A DNA stretch of 51,367 bases from Betaproteobacteria bacterium (GTDB lineage: Bacteria; Pseudomonadota; Gammaproteobacteria; Burkholderiales; Rhodocyclaceae): NCBI GenBank assembly GCA_004295105.1, contig SHNC01000256.1, positions 1 to 51,367 on the forward strand, written 5' to 3'. Positions 30,278-39,726 of this stretch are shown here, piece after piece (the stretch's first letter is position 1; each line of letters starts with the position of its first letter). The position numbers and the translations under genes are program-made. Under the pieces are notes generated by a model. It did no database searches and was not told the origin of the DNA. It saw only the letters and a list, made by a program, of their open reading frames with translations.

Positions 30278-32654
30278 TCCGCCGTTCCGCGGCTGCGACG
30301 AACTCGCGTGCCGCGGCGAGCTGCTGCGCAAAGCGGGCGTCGAACCGGTCCAGCAGCTCGCGACAGGTGGCCGCATCGTCGGCCGCTGCCTGCTTCTCGA
30401 GCGCGCGCAGGATGCGGCCGCATTCGTCCAGGCCGAGCAGCTCGCAACTGCCGGCCAGCTTGTGCGCGATCGCCTCGACCTCGTACAGGTCTTCCCGCAG
30501 CAGCGCCTCGGCCGCTTGGGCGCGCCCGCTGCCGGCCTGGTCGGCCATCTGCGCCAGCAAGGCCTGCAGGCGCGCCTTGCCGAAAACCGCAGCGTGAGTG
30601 GCCAACAGGCGCAAGTTGAGGTCGCCTGCCGGCGTCGGCCCGGCGGCCGGGCCGGGCACCGCGGCGGGCATGCGCAAGAGCTCAGCAAGCGTCTGGCGCA
30701 GATTTTCGAGGCGGATCGGTTTGGCGACCACCGCATCCATGCCGCTGTCGAGATAGTGGCGGATGTCCTCGGGAGAGACGCTCGCCGTCAGCGCCACGAT
30801 CGGCGTGGTCGCGTTCAGGCTGCCGGCGTCGCCGCGGATGCGGCGCCCGACTTCGGCGCCGCTCATGCCGGGCAGATGCATGTCCATCAGGATCGCATCG
30901 AAGCCCTGCTGGCGACACAGCGCGAGCGCCTGCAGCCCGTCCTCGGCGCTGAACACGAGATGGCCCGCGTTCTCCAGCAGCCCGACCAGCACCTGACGAT
31001 TGATGGCGACATCCTCCACCAGCAGCAGGCTCAGGCTGGGCCCGCCCGTCGCCACGCCACCGGCCGCCGCCACGCCCGCCACCGCCGGGGCCTGCCATTC
31101 GGCCGCCATCGCGGCAGGCGCGCACGGCAGCGGGACTTCGAACCAGAAACGGCTGCCGACGCCGACGGTGCTCGACACCGAGAGCATGCCGCCCATGCCC
31201 TCGACCAGTTTGCGGCAGATGGCGAGGCCGAGCCCGGTGCCACCGAACCGGCGCGTGATGCTTTCGTCGGCCTGGGTGAAGCGGTCGAAGATGCGCTCGA
31301 GTTGCGCCGCTTCGATGCCCATGCCCTGATCCTCGACTTCGAAGCGCAGACGCCCGGCGTCGCCGCCCGCGGCCGCCTGCACGCGGAGCATCACGCGCCC
31401 CGCCATCGCGAACTTGATCGCGTTGGACAACAGGTTGCCGATGACCTGGCGCAGGCTGCCGGCACTGCCGCAATACACATCGGGCAGCAGGTCCGCGATC
31501 TCCGCCCGCAGGGTCAGGCCCTTCTGCCGCGCGGCGGCATCGACCAGCCGGAGCTGGCCAAGGACGAGTTGCCGCAGCGAGAAGGCGACCGATTCGGGCA
31601 GATACGCGCCCTCTTCCAGGCGCGCATAGTCGAGCACCTGGTTCAAGGTGGCGAGCAGGGATTCGCCGGCGTCGTGCAGGACTTCGAGTTCGGCCGCGAT
31701 CGTGTCCGGAAGCGAACGCTGGCGCAACAACTGGATCATGCCGAGCATGCCGTTCATCGGCGTGCGGATCTCATGGCTCATGGTGGCGAGAAACTGCGAT
31801 TTCGCCCGGTTCGCTGCCTCGGCGGCCTCCTTGGCGGCGCGCAGGCTGCGGGTGCGCTTGTCGACCCGGTCCTTGAGCTTGTCGCGGCTGAGGGCAAGCT
31901 GCTCGTGGGCGCGCTGGCGGCGGCCGATCTCCTGGCGGATCGAGAGCCTCATGTCGTTGAGCGCGGCGACGACCGCGTCCAGTTCGTCCGCCGTCCCGGC
32001 CGGCGCCCGGGCCAGCCTCAGCGGCACCTCGAACTGCCCCGCGCCCAGTTGGCGGGCATGGCGCGCCATGCTCTCGAGATGGCGTGTGACGAGCCACTGG
32101 AAGAGCACCACCAGCACGCCCGCGATCATCAGGATGGTCAGCGTCTGTCCGAGGAAGATGGTCACGCCGCTCCAGGCCAGGCGCGTCAGCACGGCGTCCA
32201 TGTCGATCTGCACGACGAGCCGGCCGAGTTCGCGCAGACCCTCCGGCGCGGCGTGGGTCAGCGCAAACGCATGCTCGCGCGTCGCGGCGCGCGCCCCTTG
32301 CGCACCCAGGCTCATCTCGGTCACGCCAGGCGGCTCCGCGTGCTCCAGGCGCAGCGCGCTGACGTCCGGAAAATACAGAATGCCCTGCATCTGCAGGCGC
32401 AACTGCTCGTCATCGACGTCCCACAGGCTGCGCGACAGGCTGGCCAGATAGCCGCTGCGGATCAGCTCGAGGCGCTGGTCAATCAGGTGCATTTCGCGCC
32501 GGTATTCGATGCCCAATTGCAGCGCAGTCGATACCACGACAAAGCCCAGACTGCAGGCCAGCACGTACATCGTCAGGCGATGGGCGAGCGGGTGCTCCTG
32601 GCGATAGCTCGGCGAACGCCGGAGCCAGCGTTCAATCCAGCGTTTCATCGGCAT
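30270..32654 (-). CDS. Hybrid sensor histidine kinase with HPt domain
   Basis: Inner-membrane hybrid kinase of 794 residues. TM helix near residues 28-48, periplasmic sensor of roughly 120 residues ([20 protein letters not shown]), second TM, HAMP-like segment, HisKA with [10 protein letters not shown] near residue 290, HATPase with [12 protein letters not shown], receiver with [10 protein letters not shown] near residue 590, and HPt with [11 protein letters not shown] near residue 730. Start taken at ATG 32654, which overlaps the preceding binding-protein gene by 23 bp; ATG 32648 is equally possible. Third gene of an operon with a binding protein and a response regulator, so it probably reads a periplasmic ligand captured by that protein. 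Ligand unknown. Confidence 0.88.
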   Translation of the reverse strand: MPMKRWIERWLRRSPSYRQEHPLAHRLTMYVLACSLGFVVVSTALQLGIEYRREMHLIDQRLELIRSGYLASLSRSLWDVDDEQLRLQMQGILYFPDVSALRLEHAEPPGVTEMSLGAQGARAATREHAFALTHAAPEGLRELGRLVVQIDMDAVLTRLAWSGVTIFLGQTLTILMIAGVLVVLFQWLVTRHLESMARHARQLGAGQFEVPLRLARAPAGTADELDAVVAALNDMRLSIRQEIGRRQRAHEQLALSRDKLKDRVDKRTRSLRAAKEAAEAANRAKSQFLATMSHEIRTPMNGMLGMIQLLRQRSLPDTIAAELEVLHDAGESLLATLNQVLDYARLEEGAYLPESVAFSLRQLVLGQLRLVDAAARQKGLTLRAEIADLLPDVYCGSAGSLRQVIGNLLSNAIKFAMAGRVMLRVQAAAGGDAGRLRFEVEDQGMGIEAAQLERIFDRFTQADESITRRFGGTGLGLAICRKLVEGMGGMLSVSSTVGVGSRFWFEVPLPCAPAAMAAEWQAPAVAGVAAAGGVATGGPSLSLLLVEDVAINRQVLVGLLENAGHLVFSAEDGLQALALCRQQGFDAILMDMHLPGMSGAEVGRRIRGDAGSLNATTPIVALTASVSPEDIRHYLDSGMDAVVAKPIRLENLRQTLAELLRMPAAVPGPAAGPTPAGDLNLRLLATHAAVFGKARLQALLAQMADQAGSGRAQAAEALLREDLYEVEAIAHKLAGSCELLGLDECGRILRALEKQAAADDAATCRELLDRFDARFAQQLAAAREFVAAAERRIN

Positions 32655-33420
32655 CGCGCGCCTCCGCGGGCTCGGCCAGGTAACGCCCGGCCTGCTCCTG
32701 CGCCCGGCGCGCAATGCTGCCGTCGGCGTGCATCGCGGCCAGGCGACGGTCGATCTCCGGCAGCAGCGCCTCGAGCGAGGAACCCTTGCGCACCGCGACG
32801 TGGTAATACTCCGTCACCAGCGGCCGCGGCAGTTCCACGACGAATTCGTCGTAATGCAGGCGCTGGCTCTGCAGCCGCCCGCTGTCGCGGCCGACGGGCA
32901 TGAAGTCGATGCGTCCGAATACCAGCTTGCGCACGTTCTGCCGCCCGCTGGAGACACGCTCGATCTTGAGCTCCGCCTCGGCGAAGCGGTCGAAGCGCTC
33001 GCCGAAGCTGTCGCCCAGCAGCAGGCCGACGGTGCGCCCGCGCAGATCCGCCCAGCCGGTGAATTCGAACTGGCGGTCACGGCGCACGAAGAGCACGATG
33101 GGGTCGGCAATGACATGTTCGGAGGAAAAGGCGAACTGCCGCTCGCGCTCGCGGTTGCGATAGGCCGCCACGACGATGTCGGCCCTGCCGGCCCGCACCT
33201 CGAGCAGGCAGCGCTTCCAGTTGCCGAAAGCCTGCAGGCGCACGCTCAGGCCGAGCGCAGCGAACAACTCCCGCACCAGCGCCGGCGCCAGGCCGCGCAG
33301 TTCGCCCTCGGCGACCCAGGACACGGGCGGGTACGCCGGGTGGCCACAGGCGATCAGCTCGCGCGCCAGCCCCGGCCCGGCACAGGCGCACAAGGCCAGC
33401 GCACACAGCGCGCGCCTCAT
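32632..33420 (-). CDS. Periplasmic extracellular solute-binding protein (family 3), sensor accessory
   Basis: 262-residue periplasmic protein of the SBP_bac_3 type. Signal peptide [19 protein letters not shown], then [15 protein letters not shown], the usual first strand and binding loop, [23 protein letters not shown], and [17 protein letters not shown]. No transporter genes are nearby; instead it lies between a response regulator (4-bp ATGA overlap upstream) and a hybrid kinase (23-bp overlap downstream). This suggests that it acts as the ligand receptor of the kinase rather than in uptake. Ligand unknown, probably a small polar molecule such as an amino acid. Confidence 0.83.
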   Translation of the reverse strand: MRRALCALALCACAGPGLARELIACGHPAYPPVSWVAEGELRGLAPALVRELFAALGLSVRLQAFGNWKRCLLEVRAGRADIVVAAYRNRERERQFAFSSEHVIADPIVLFVRRDRQFEFTGWADLRGRTVGLLLGDSFGERFDRFAEAELKIERVSSGRQNVRKLVFGRIDFMPVGRDSGRLQSQRLHYDEFVVELPRPLVTEYYHVAVRKGSSLEALLPEIDRRLAAMHADGSIARRAQEQAGRYLAEPAEARDADETLD

Positions 33421-34142
33421 GCGCGCGGACGCGGCGAGGGGCTGAAGCGGTAGCCCGCCCCATGCACCGTCAGGATGATTTTCGGACTGGCGGCGTCATC
33501 GCGCAGCTTGCGCCGCAAGCGGCCGACCAGCACATCGACGGTGCGATCGCTGGGCACCCACTCGCGGTTGCGGATATGGTCGAGCAGCGCATCGCGGCTC
33601 ATGGTCTGCCCCGGATGCGCGAGGAAAGCGCGCAGCAACTGGAATTCACCCTCGGTGAGCGCAGTCAGCACGCCATCGGAATGGCCGAGCTGGCGTCCGC
33701 ACTCGTGCAGCACGCAGCCCTCGTACACCGGAAGGGCCGCACGCCCCTCCGGCACGGAACCCGCCGCAGCCTGGCGCACGCGGCGGACCAGGTTCTTGGC
33801 CCGGGCCAGGATCTCGCGCGGATTGAAGGGCTTGGTCACGTACTCGTCGGCGCCGCACTCGAGGCCGACGATGCGCTCGACATCGTCCTGGCGCCCGGAG
33901 ACGAGGATGATCCCCACGTCCGAACGCACCCTCAGCTCGCGTGTCAGCGTCAGGCCGTCCTTGCGCGGCAGGCGGATGTCGAGCAACACCAGCTCGACCT
34001 CTTCGGCAGCCAGCAGCCGCTCCGCATCCTCGGCTGTCGACGCCTCGCGCACGTCATAACCCTCGGCGGCGAAGTAGCTCACCAGGCAGCCGCGGGTCAC
34101 GGCATCGTCATCGACAACGAGGACCTTCGCATCAGGGGGCAT
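33417..34142 (-). CDS. OmpR-family response regulator
   Basis: 241-residue response regulator: receiver domain with LVVDDDAVTRG, LLDIRLPRKDG and KPFNPREILARA, then an OmpR-type winged helix (LTEGEFQLLRAFLAHPG, DVLVGRLRRKLRDD, ILTVHGAGYRF). It resembles the TorR of this window but belongs to a separate binding-protein/kinase cluster. The ATG at 34142 is preferred over a GTG two codons earlier. First gene of the three-gene operon, divergent from the CRISPR island. A likely target is the nearby nhaC gene or the operon itself (inference). Confidence 0.88.
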   Translation of the reverse strand: MPPDAKVLVVDDDAVTRGCLVSYFAAEGYDVREASTAEDAERLLAAEEVELVLLDIRLPRKDGLTLTRELRVRSDVGIILVSGRQDDVERIVGLECGADEYVTKPFNPREILARAKNLVRRVRQAAAGSVPEGRAALPVYEGCVLHECGRQLGHSDGVLTALTEGEFQLLRAFLAHPGQTMSRDALLDHIRNREWVPSDRTVDVLVGRLRRKLRDDAASPKIILTVHGAGYRFSPSPRPRA

Positions 34143-34515
34143 GCACACTCACTCGCTCACGAGGCAATCTTCCCGCTCGTCCATGGCATGGCTGGGCGAA
34201 AGCCTCGGCGCCCGCCGCACCCCGAGCGGAGCACGCGTCAAGCTAGCACGCACGAAGAGGCGGAATGTGCCCGACCTGGACAGGAACTTATCTGAGCGCG
34301 ACAGGCAGGACGCACGGATCGCGAGCACTTCATCGTCAATGTCATATGCACGTAGTCCGCCGCTGCGCGGGAACCGGGCTCGCACAGCGCACAGGCACTT
34401 TCCCAAGGTACGAAGCAGAGCGGTCGACGCCAATGGCAAGCTTGCCGCCTGCCCATGCAAACGGGTTTGCGGCTATAAACGGGGCATACCTCGTCAGCCA
34501 CGCAAAGCCAAGCCC
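34143..34515 (+). promoter_or_regulatory. Control region of the CRISPR interference operon
   Basis: 373 bp without a convincing gene (open frames on both strands look like high-GC chance). At its right end are a 12-bp palindrome GGCAAGCTTGCC (34435-34446), a second palindrome GCAAACGGGTTTGC (34457-34470), and a TATAAA -10 (34474-34479), 37 bp before the first island gene. The -35 position is poor. The first palindrome recurs at the same distance from the candidate -10 of the cas2 promoter (47540-47551). Confidence 0.6.
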
Positions 34516-35661
34516 ATGCATGTCCTCCCGCCCGCCGCGCATCCCCGCCGCATCCTCCTCGCGGTCACCGGCCTGTCGCCGCAGATCGTCACCGAGACGC
34601 TGTACGCGCTCGCCGTCGGCAGCGACGAGCCCTTCATCCCGACCGAACTCCACCTCATCACCACGGCCGACGGCGCCGAGCGCGCAAAGTTGCTGCTGCT
34701 GTCCGACAAGCCTGGCTGGTTCCACCGCCTGTGTGCCGACTACCAGCTCCCCGACATCGCCTTCGACAGCAAGCACATTCACGTGCTGCACGATACGTCT
34801 GGCCAGCCCATGGCCGACATCCGCAGCCCCCAGGACAACCAGTCGTGTGCCGACTTCATCACCGAGAAGGTGCGCGAATTGAGCGCCGACCCCACGTCGG
34901 CGCTGCATGTATCGATTGCCGGCGGACGCAAGACGATGGGCTTCTTCCTCGGCTACGCGCTGTCGCTGTTCGGACGCCCGCAGGACAGGCTGTCTCACGT
35001 GCTGGTGTCCGAACCTTTCGAAAACAGCCTGAACTTCTTCTACCCGACGCCTTACGAGAACGTCATCGCCACGACGGCGAACAAGGTCGCCGACGCCCGC
35101 CAGGCCCGGGTGACTCTGGCCGAAATCCCCTTCGTCAGCCTGCGCCACGGCCTTCCCACCCATCTGCTGGACGGCAGGGCGAGCTTCAACGAAACCGTCG
35201 ACACCGCGCGCGCCACCCTGGGCCCCGCCCGGCTGGAAATCGACCTCGCCACGCGCGAAGTGCGCGCCGCGGGCCGCGGCTGCAGGCTCGCCCCAGCCGA
35301 ACTCGCCCTCCTCGCGGTTTTCGCGCGCCGCGCGCTGAACAATGAGCCCGCCCTGCCCGCCCCGATCAAGGACGTCGGCGACCCGGCCTGGGCCGAACGT
35401 TACCTGCGCGAACTGCGCCTCATCGCCGGCCCGCTCGGCGACCTTTCGTCCACCGAACATGCCTTGCTCCGCGGCATGGACGGCAGCTACTTCTCGTCGC
35501 GCCTGTCAAAGCTGCGCAGCGCGCTCAACAAGCACCTCGGGCCCGCCGCCGGCCCCTACCAGATCGACGACGGAGGCCGCAAGCCGCGCCGCTATCGCCT
35601 GGCACTGGATGGGGATGCGGTGCAACTGCTCGGACCGGGGGCACCCGCAAGCTTGCGATAG
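34516..35661 (+). CDS. CARF-domain CRISPR protein, NE0113 family (Csm6-like ring nuclease), with C-terminal winged helix
   Basis: 381-residue protein of the NE0113 family (TIGR02584/Cas_NE0113), accessory to type III systems. The N-terminal part is a CARF-like fold: RRILLAVTGLSPQIVTETLYAL, then LHVSIAGGRKTMGFFLGYALSL, the expected cyclic-oligoadenylate site. Family members are annotated as ring nucleases. The C-terminal part (about 255-375) looks like an OmpR-style winged helix: LAPAELALLAVFARRA, SRLSKLRSALNKHL and GGRKPRRYRLAL. So it may also bind DNA in response to the signal. The ATG at 34516 is chosen because it begins the CARF strand; upstream open frame lacks similarity. It is the first gene of the island, 104 bp before cas10. 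Confidence 0.82.
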   Translation: MHVLPPAAHPRRILLAVTGLSPQIVTETLYALAVGSDEPFIPTELHLITTADGAERAKLLLLSDKPGWFHRLCADYQLPDIAFDSKHIHVLHDTSGQPMADIRSPQDNQSCADFITEKVRELSADPTSALHVSIAGGRKTMGFFLGYALSLFGRPQDRLSHVLVSEPFENSLNFFYPTPYENVIATTANKVADARQARVTLAEIPFVSLRHGLPTHLLDGRASFNETVDTARATLGPARLEIDLATREVRAAGRGCRLAPAELALLAVFARRALNNEPALPAPIKDVGDPAWAERYLRELRLIAGPLGDLSSTEHALLRGMDGSYFSSRLSKLRSALNKHLGPAAGPYQIDDGGRKPRRYRLALDGDAVQLLGPGAPASLR

Positions 35662-35765
35662 CGTCGAGCGACATTCCACACGGTTAGACTGCGTAGGTCA
35701 TGCGAATATGTAGGTGCAAGATCGAAGGCGAAGATGATCCAACCATGTTGTCACGAGAAGACCGA

Positions 35766-38462
35766 ATGCCGAACCCATTGATGGATGCATCCACGCGAGT
35801 AGCGCTCGCCGCCTATCTGCACGACCTTGGCAAGTTTGCCGAGCGCGCGAAAGTCTTCAACGGCGACCCGCGGGTGGATGCGCATTTGACGCTCTATTGC
35901 CCGTTCCACAGCGAGGGGCGCTGGTTCAGCCACCAGCATGCAGCCCACACAGCACTTGCCTTCGGCGCAATCGAAGCCCATCTGCCCGACACTGTTCGCG
36001 GAGACGTCCTTCCTTTTGCCGGCCGCAAGTACGCAGGGGACTCAGACTCTGGTGAGGCGACGGACTCCCTGGTGAACGCTGCCGCCGCCCACCATAAACC
36101 TGACACCTTCCTGCAATGGATCATTGCCACCGCCGATCGTGTCGCCTCCGGCTTCGAACGCGAGGAGTTCGAGCAATACAACCACGCTGCGGAGAAGCGC
36201 GCCAACGGTCTCAATCACTACACCTCGCGCCAGTTGACCCTGTTCGAGCAGATCCGGCTGAACGACACGCAGGCGAGTGACGCGGCCCTTTCCCAACGCT
36301 ATCCGCTTCGAATGCTGTCGCCGCGCAGCATCTTCCCCGAGCCCGCGGCACTGTGCGAGGGGCGCGACGACCAAGCGGCCCAGGAGGAATACCGCGGACT
36401 ATGGGATCAGTTCATCGCCGGCCTGCGGCAGATTCCCGCCAGCCACCGCCACAACTGGCCGCTGTGGCTCGATCACTTCGACAGCCTGTGGCTCGCATGT
36501 ACGCACGCAATTCCTGCTGCTACCGCCTTCGGCGTGCGGCCTGAGGTCTCCCTCTACGACCACTCCCGCGCAGTAGCGTCGCTGGCCGTCGCCCTTTGGC
36601 GCTGGCATGAAGCCACGGCAAAAACCGGCAAGGACGCGGCACAAGCCCTGCGCACCCGATCCGACTTTGACGAAAAAAAATTCCTGTTGATTCAGGGAGA
36701 TTTCTTCGGCATCCAGGACTTCATTTTTGCAACGGGTGGCGAATCGCGAAAACACGCGGCAAAGCTGTTGCGCGGCCGCTCGTTCCAGGTATCGATCTTC
36801 ACCGAACTGGCGGCCCTGCGCGTCCTCGACGAACTCGGCCTGCCGCCGACGAGCCAGATCATCAATGCCGCCGGCAAGTTCATGATCGTCGCACCCAATA
36901 CGGCTGACGTTTGCGAGCGCCTGCAGAGCTTGCGCGCCGAGCTCGATGGCTGGTTCTCCGCGAATACCTTCGGCCAGGCTGGCGTCGGACTTGCCTGGAC
37001 GGCGGCGAGTTGCGCCGACTTCCTGCGCCGACACGGCGAGCGTAACGACAACACACCATTCAGCAAGCTGATGGCGCGTCTGCACCAGCAGCTCGACATC
37101 AGCAAACACCAGCGACTGAACTTGTGCGCGCGCGGCGGCACGGTGTTCAGCACCGCCGATTTCGCGCTCGGCCCCTGCGCCTATAACGGCCGCCTCCCTG
37201 CCGACCGAAAGTTCGGCGATGTAGCCTCGTGTGCACTTTCGCGCGACCAGATTGCGATCGGCGAGTCCCTGGTCAAACTCGACCGCATCCTCGTCCTCCG
37301 AAATGACGCGCGCGAAGTACTTCGCGAACATCGCAACCTGGCCCTGCTCGAGACCGATCTGTTCGGCCACGTTGTCGCATTTACCGCTGATGCCGACGCC
37401 ACCGGCCGTTTTGGCGAACTTGCAGGCAATGGCATGCTGCGCCGCTGCTGGGACTTCAGCCTGCCCAGTCCAGACGACGCAGAGGGCAGCGCTCCACTGT
37501 GGCATGGCTTCGCTCGCCGCTTCATCAGTGGTTACGTGCCCACCATGCGCTCGGACGATGTCGGCCCACTGCGCGACCGTTATGCGGGCCTGCTCGGCGA
37601 AGAGCCGATGCCCGACGTCGGCGACCTGAAGACACTCGATCTCCTCGCCTGCGAAGACCGCCAGCCTTCCGACACAGACAGCGCGCGCTGGCAGGGCGTT
37701 GCCTCGCTGGGCGTGCTGAAGGGCGACATCGACAATCTGGGCGAACTGTTCCGCACCGGCCTGAAGCAGCCGACCTTTGCCAAGATGGCTGCAATGTCTC
37801 GCCAGGTGAATGGCTTCTTCGCCATCTATCTGCCCTGGCTGCTCGCGCGCGACTTCCCCAATGTCTACACGGTCTTCGCCGGTGGAGATGATTTCTTTCT
37901 GATCGGCCCATGGCGCAGCGTGCAACGTCTGGCCTCGCGGCTACGCGACGATTTCAGGGTCTACGTCGCAGGGAATCCCGAGATCCACTTTTCAGCGGGC
38001 ATCGCCACGCAAAAGCCCGGCGCCCCCATCTTCAGCATCGCGGAACTGGCCGAAGACGCGCTGTCGGCGGCCAAGCAACACGATGGCAAGGACGCCGTCA
38101 CCTGCTTTGGCGAAACCGTGGCCTGGCAGACATGGCCAGAACTCGAGGCTGCGCTGACACGCCTCGAGGCCCTTCGCAGCGAGATGGATCTGTCGACCGG
38201 CTTCGTCTATGGCCTGCAGCAGTTCATCGACATGCGCAGGGAGGAGAAGAAGGGCACGGCCGAAGCCGCGATGTGGCGCTCGCGCCTGGCCTACCGCACC
38301 CGCCGTTTCGTCGTCGACCGACGCCGCGGCCTGAGTGAAGAGGAACGGCGGCGCCACACCACCCGCATCATCCAGGACATCGGCGGCACCGGGATCGAAA
38401 CGCTCGGCCCGGCCTACCGCATCGTCCTGTTCAACCATCTTTACCAGTTCAGGGATCGCTGA
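35766..38462 (+). CDS. cas10: Type III-A Cas10/Csm1
   Basis: Large subunit of the Csm effector, 898 residues from ATG 35766. N-terminal HD nuclease motif in AAYLHDLGKFAERA (H19-D20) for ssDNA cleavage, followed by HSEGRWFSHQHAAHTA; C-terminal palm with GGDD (706-709, in VFAGGDDFFLIG), so cyclic-oligoadenylate synthesis should be active. The second palm helix region LGVLKGDIDNLGELF is also typical of Csm1. In-frame ATGs at 35745 and 35700 are alternatives; 35766 has GAGAAG upstream and fits the family start. Its GC content looks somewhat lower than the flanking chromosome, in line with a mobile cassette. Confidence 0.95.
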   Translation: MPNPLMDASTRVALAAYLHDLGKFAERAKVFNGDPRVDAHLTLYCPFHSEGRWFSHQHAAHTALAFGAIEAHLPDTVRGDVLPFAGRKYAGDSDSGEATDSLVNAAAAHHKPDTFLQWIIATADRVASGFEREEFEQYNHAAEKRANGLNHYTSRQLTLFEQIRLNDTQASDAALSQRYPLRMLSPRSIFPEPAALCEGRDDQAAQEEYRGLWDQFIAGLRQIPASHRHNWPLWLDHFDSLWLACTHAIPAATAFGVRPEVSLYDHSRAVASLAVALWRWHEATAKTGKDAAQALRTRSDFDEKKFLLIQGDFFGIQDFIFATGGESRKHAAKLLRGRSFQVSIFTELAALRVLDELGLPPTSQIINAAGKFMIVAPNTADVCERLQSLRAELDGWFSANTFGQAGVGLAWTAASCADFLRRHGERNDNTPFSKLMARLHQQLDISKHQRLNLCARGGTVFSTADFALGPCAYNGRLPADRKFGDVASCALSRDQIAIGESLVKLDRILVLRNDAREVLREHRNLALLETDLFGHVVAFTADADATGRFGELAGNGMLRRCWDFSLPSPDDAEGSAPLWHGFARRFISGYVPTMRSDDVGPLRDRYAGLLGEEPMPDVGDLKTLDLLACEDRQPSDTDSARWQGVASLGVLKGDIDNLGELFRTGLKQPTFAKMAAMSRQVNGFFAIYLPWLLARDFPNVYTVFAGGDDFFLIGPWRSVQRLASRLRDDFRVYVAGNPEIHFSAGIATQKPGAPIFSIAELAEDALSAAKQHDGKDAVTCFGETVAWQTWPELEAALTRLEALRSEMDLSTGFVYGLQQFIDMRREEKKGTAEAAMWRSRLAYRTRRFVVDRRRGLSEEERRRHTTRIIQDIGGTGIETLGPAYRIVLFNHLYQFRDR

Positions 38463-38476
38463 AGGAGTCCACCCGC

Positions 38477-38971
38477 ATGGCAAACCATATCCCCGGCCGC
38501 GGCACATCCGCGCCCCGGCCAAACTCATCCAATCCCGGTTATCGCAGCAGCGACGAGCGTGCCAGGCGCGACGACGAACCTAACATCGATACGAGCCGGA
38601 TTCGTTTTGGCGATCAGATTGCACCGACGCTGTATTCGGATGTCGCCGAAGCGGCGGCACGCAGCATTGCCGACACAAGCATGCGCGACGCCAACAAGGC
38701 CACTCAGCTTCGCCGCTTCTATGACGAACTCGTCATGTTGCAGGGCAAGGTCGGCAACAGCGAAGACCGCTTTCATGCCCAGGCGCCTTACATCCAGATG
38801 CTCAAGGCAAAAGTGGCGTACGCCATGGGGCGGAAGAAGGTTGACGCGAATTTCGACCGGCTCCTGCGCCACATCGTCGATCAAGCCACCGACCACAGGT
38901 CGCTGGCGCAGGCCAAGCTGTTCATGGAGGCGTTCATGGCCTTCTACAAGGTCCATCGCCCGCAGGACTGA
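38477..38971 (+). CDS. csm2: Csm2, small subunit of the type III-A complex
   Basis: 164-residue all-helical small subunit. Recognised by TQLRRFYDELVMLQGKV and FHAQAPYIQMLKAKVAYAMGRKK (in part), the conserved Csm2 core. The first 45 residues are polar and probably disordered (PGRGTSAPRPNSSNPGYRSS). AAGGAG precedes the ATG; it starts 14 bp after cas10. Confidence 0.93.
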   Translation: MANHIPGRGTSAPRPNSSNPGYRSSDERARRDDEPNIDTSRIRFGDQIAPTLYSDVAEAAARSIADTSMRDANKATQLRRFYDELVMLQGKVGNSEDRFHAQAPYIQMLKAKVAYAMGRKKVDANFDRLLRHIVDQATDHRSLAQAKLFMEAFMAFYKVHRPQD

Positions 38972-39002
38972 GCGCTACACAACACATTCAAGGGAACATG
39001 AC

Positions 39003-39719
39003 ATGCAGCTCATCAAGATCCAGACCCTGGAAGGCACGCTCGAACTGCTCTCGGGCTTGCGTATCGGTGCCAGCGAGGGCGAGATCCGCATCGGCGGCGT
39101 CGACAACCAGGTGATTCGCAACCCGATCAACAACCAGCCCTACATCCCCGGTTCCAGCCTGAAGGGCAAGGTACGCAGCCTGCTGGAGTGGCGCAGCGGC
39201 GCAGTGAAGTCCGAGCCGCTCGGTATCGGTGATCTGTCGCCCAGGCACCCTGACGTGCGCCCCATCCTGCAGCTCTTCGGTGTAGGTGGCGGCGATCAAC
39301 TCAGCGACGAACAGGCGCGCGAACTTGGCCCGACGCGACTGGCGTTCTGGGATGCTGCACTTCAAGCCGAATGGGTCAGACAGGTCGAGGCTGACAATCT
39401 GCTACTGACCGAGGTCAAGACCGAAAACCGCATCGACCGGATCAAGGGCGTGGCAGAGCACCCACGGCAGACCGAGCGGGTTCCAGCCGGCTCGCGCTTC
39501 GATTTCCGCCTCTCGATCAAGGTGCTGGACATCGACGGTAATGGCACCACCTTGCTCCAGACCCTGTTCGCAGGCCTGCGCCTGCTCGAACTCGACAGCC
39601 TCGGCGGCTCCGGGTCGCGCGGCTACGGCAAGATCAAGCTCCGCGAACTGACGCTCGACGGCACCGACGTCCAGGCCGAGTTCGACTCCCTCGATCCCTT
39701 TGCCGCTCGCGCTGCCTGA
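39003..39719 (+). CDS. csm3: Csm3, target-RNA-cleaving backbone RAMP
   Basis: 238-residue RAMP that forms the filament backbone and cuts target RNA every 6 nt. The catalytic aspartate is kept (D34 in GGVDNQVIRNP), followed by the signature IPGSSLKGKVRSLLEW, and the Gly-rich RAMP loop SLGGSGSRGYGKI lies near the C-terminus. The ATG at 39003 has AGGGA upstream. The frame continues upstream in a long open stretch opposite csm2 that is not part of the gene. Confidence 0.96.
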   Translation: MQLIKIQTLEGTLELLSGLRIGASEGEIRIGGVDNQVIRNPINNQPYIPGSSLKGKVRSLLEWRSGAVKSEPLGIGDLSPRHPDVRPILQLFGVGGGDQLSDEQARELGPTRLAFWDAALQAEWVRQVEADNLLLTEVKTENRIDRIKGVAEHPRQTERVPAGSRFDFRLSIKVLDIDGNGTTLLQTLFAGLRLLELDSLGGSGSRGYGKIKLRELTLDGTDVQAEFDSLDPFAARAA

Positions 39720-39726
39720 AAAAGCG

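Noticed and set aside
34149-34460. 103-codon minus-strand open frame before the CRISPR island
   Set aside because: No ribosome site, no recognisable domain, and it covers the promoter elements of the island.
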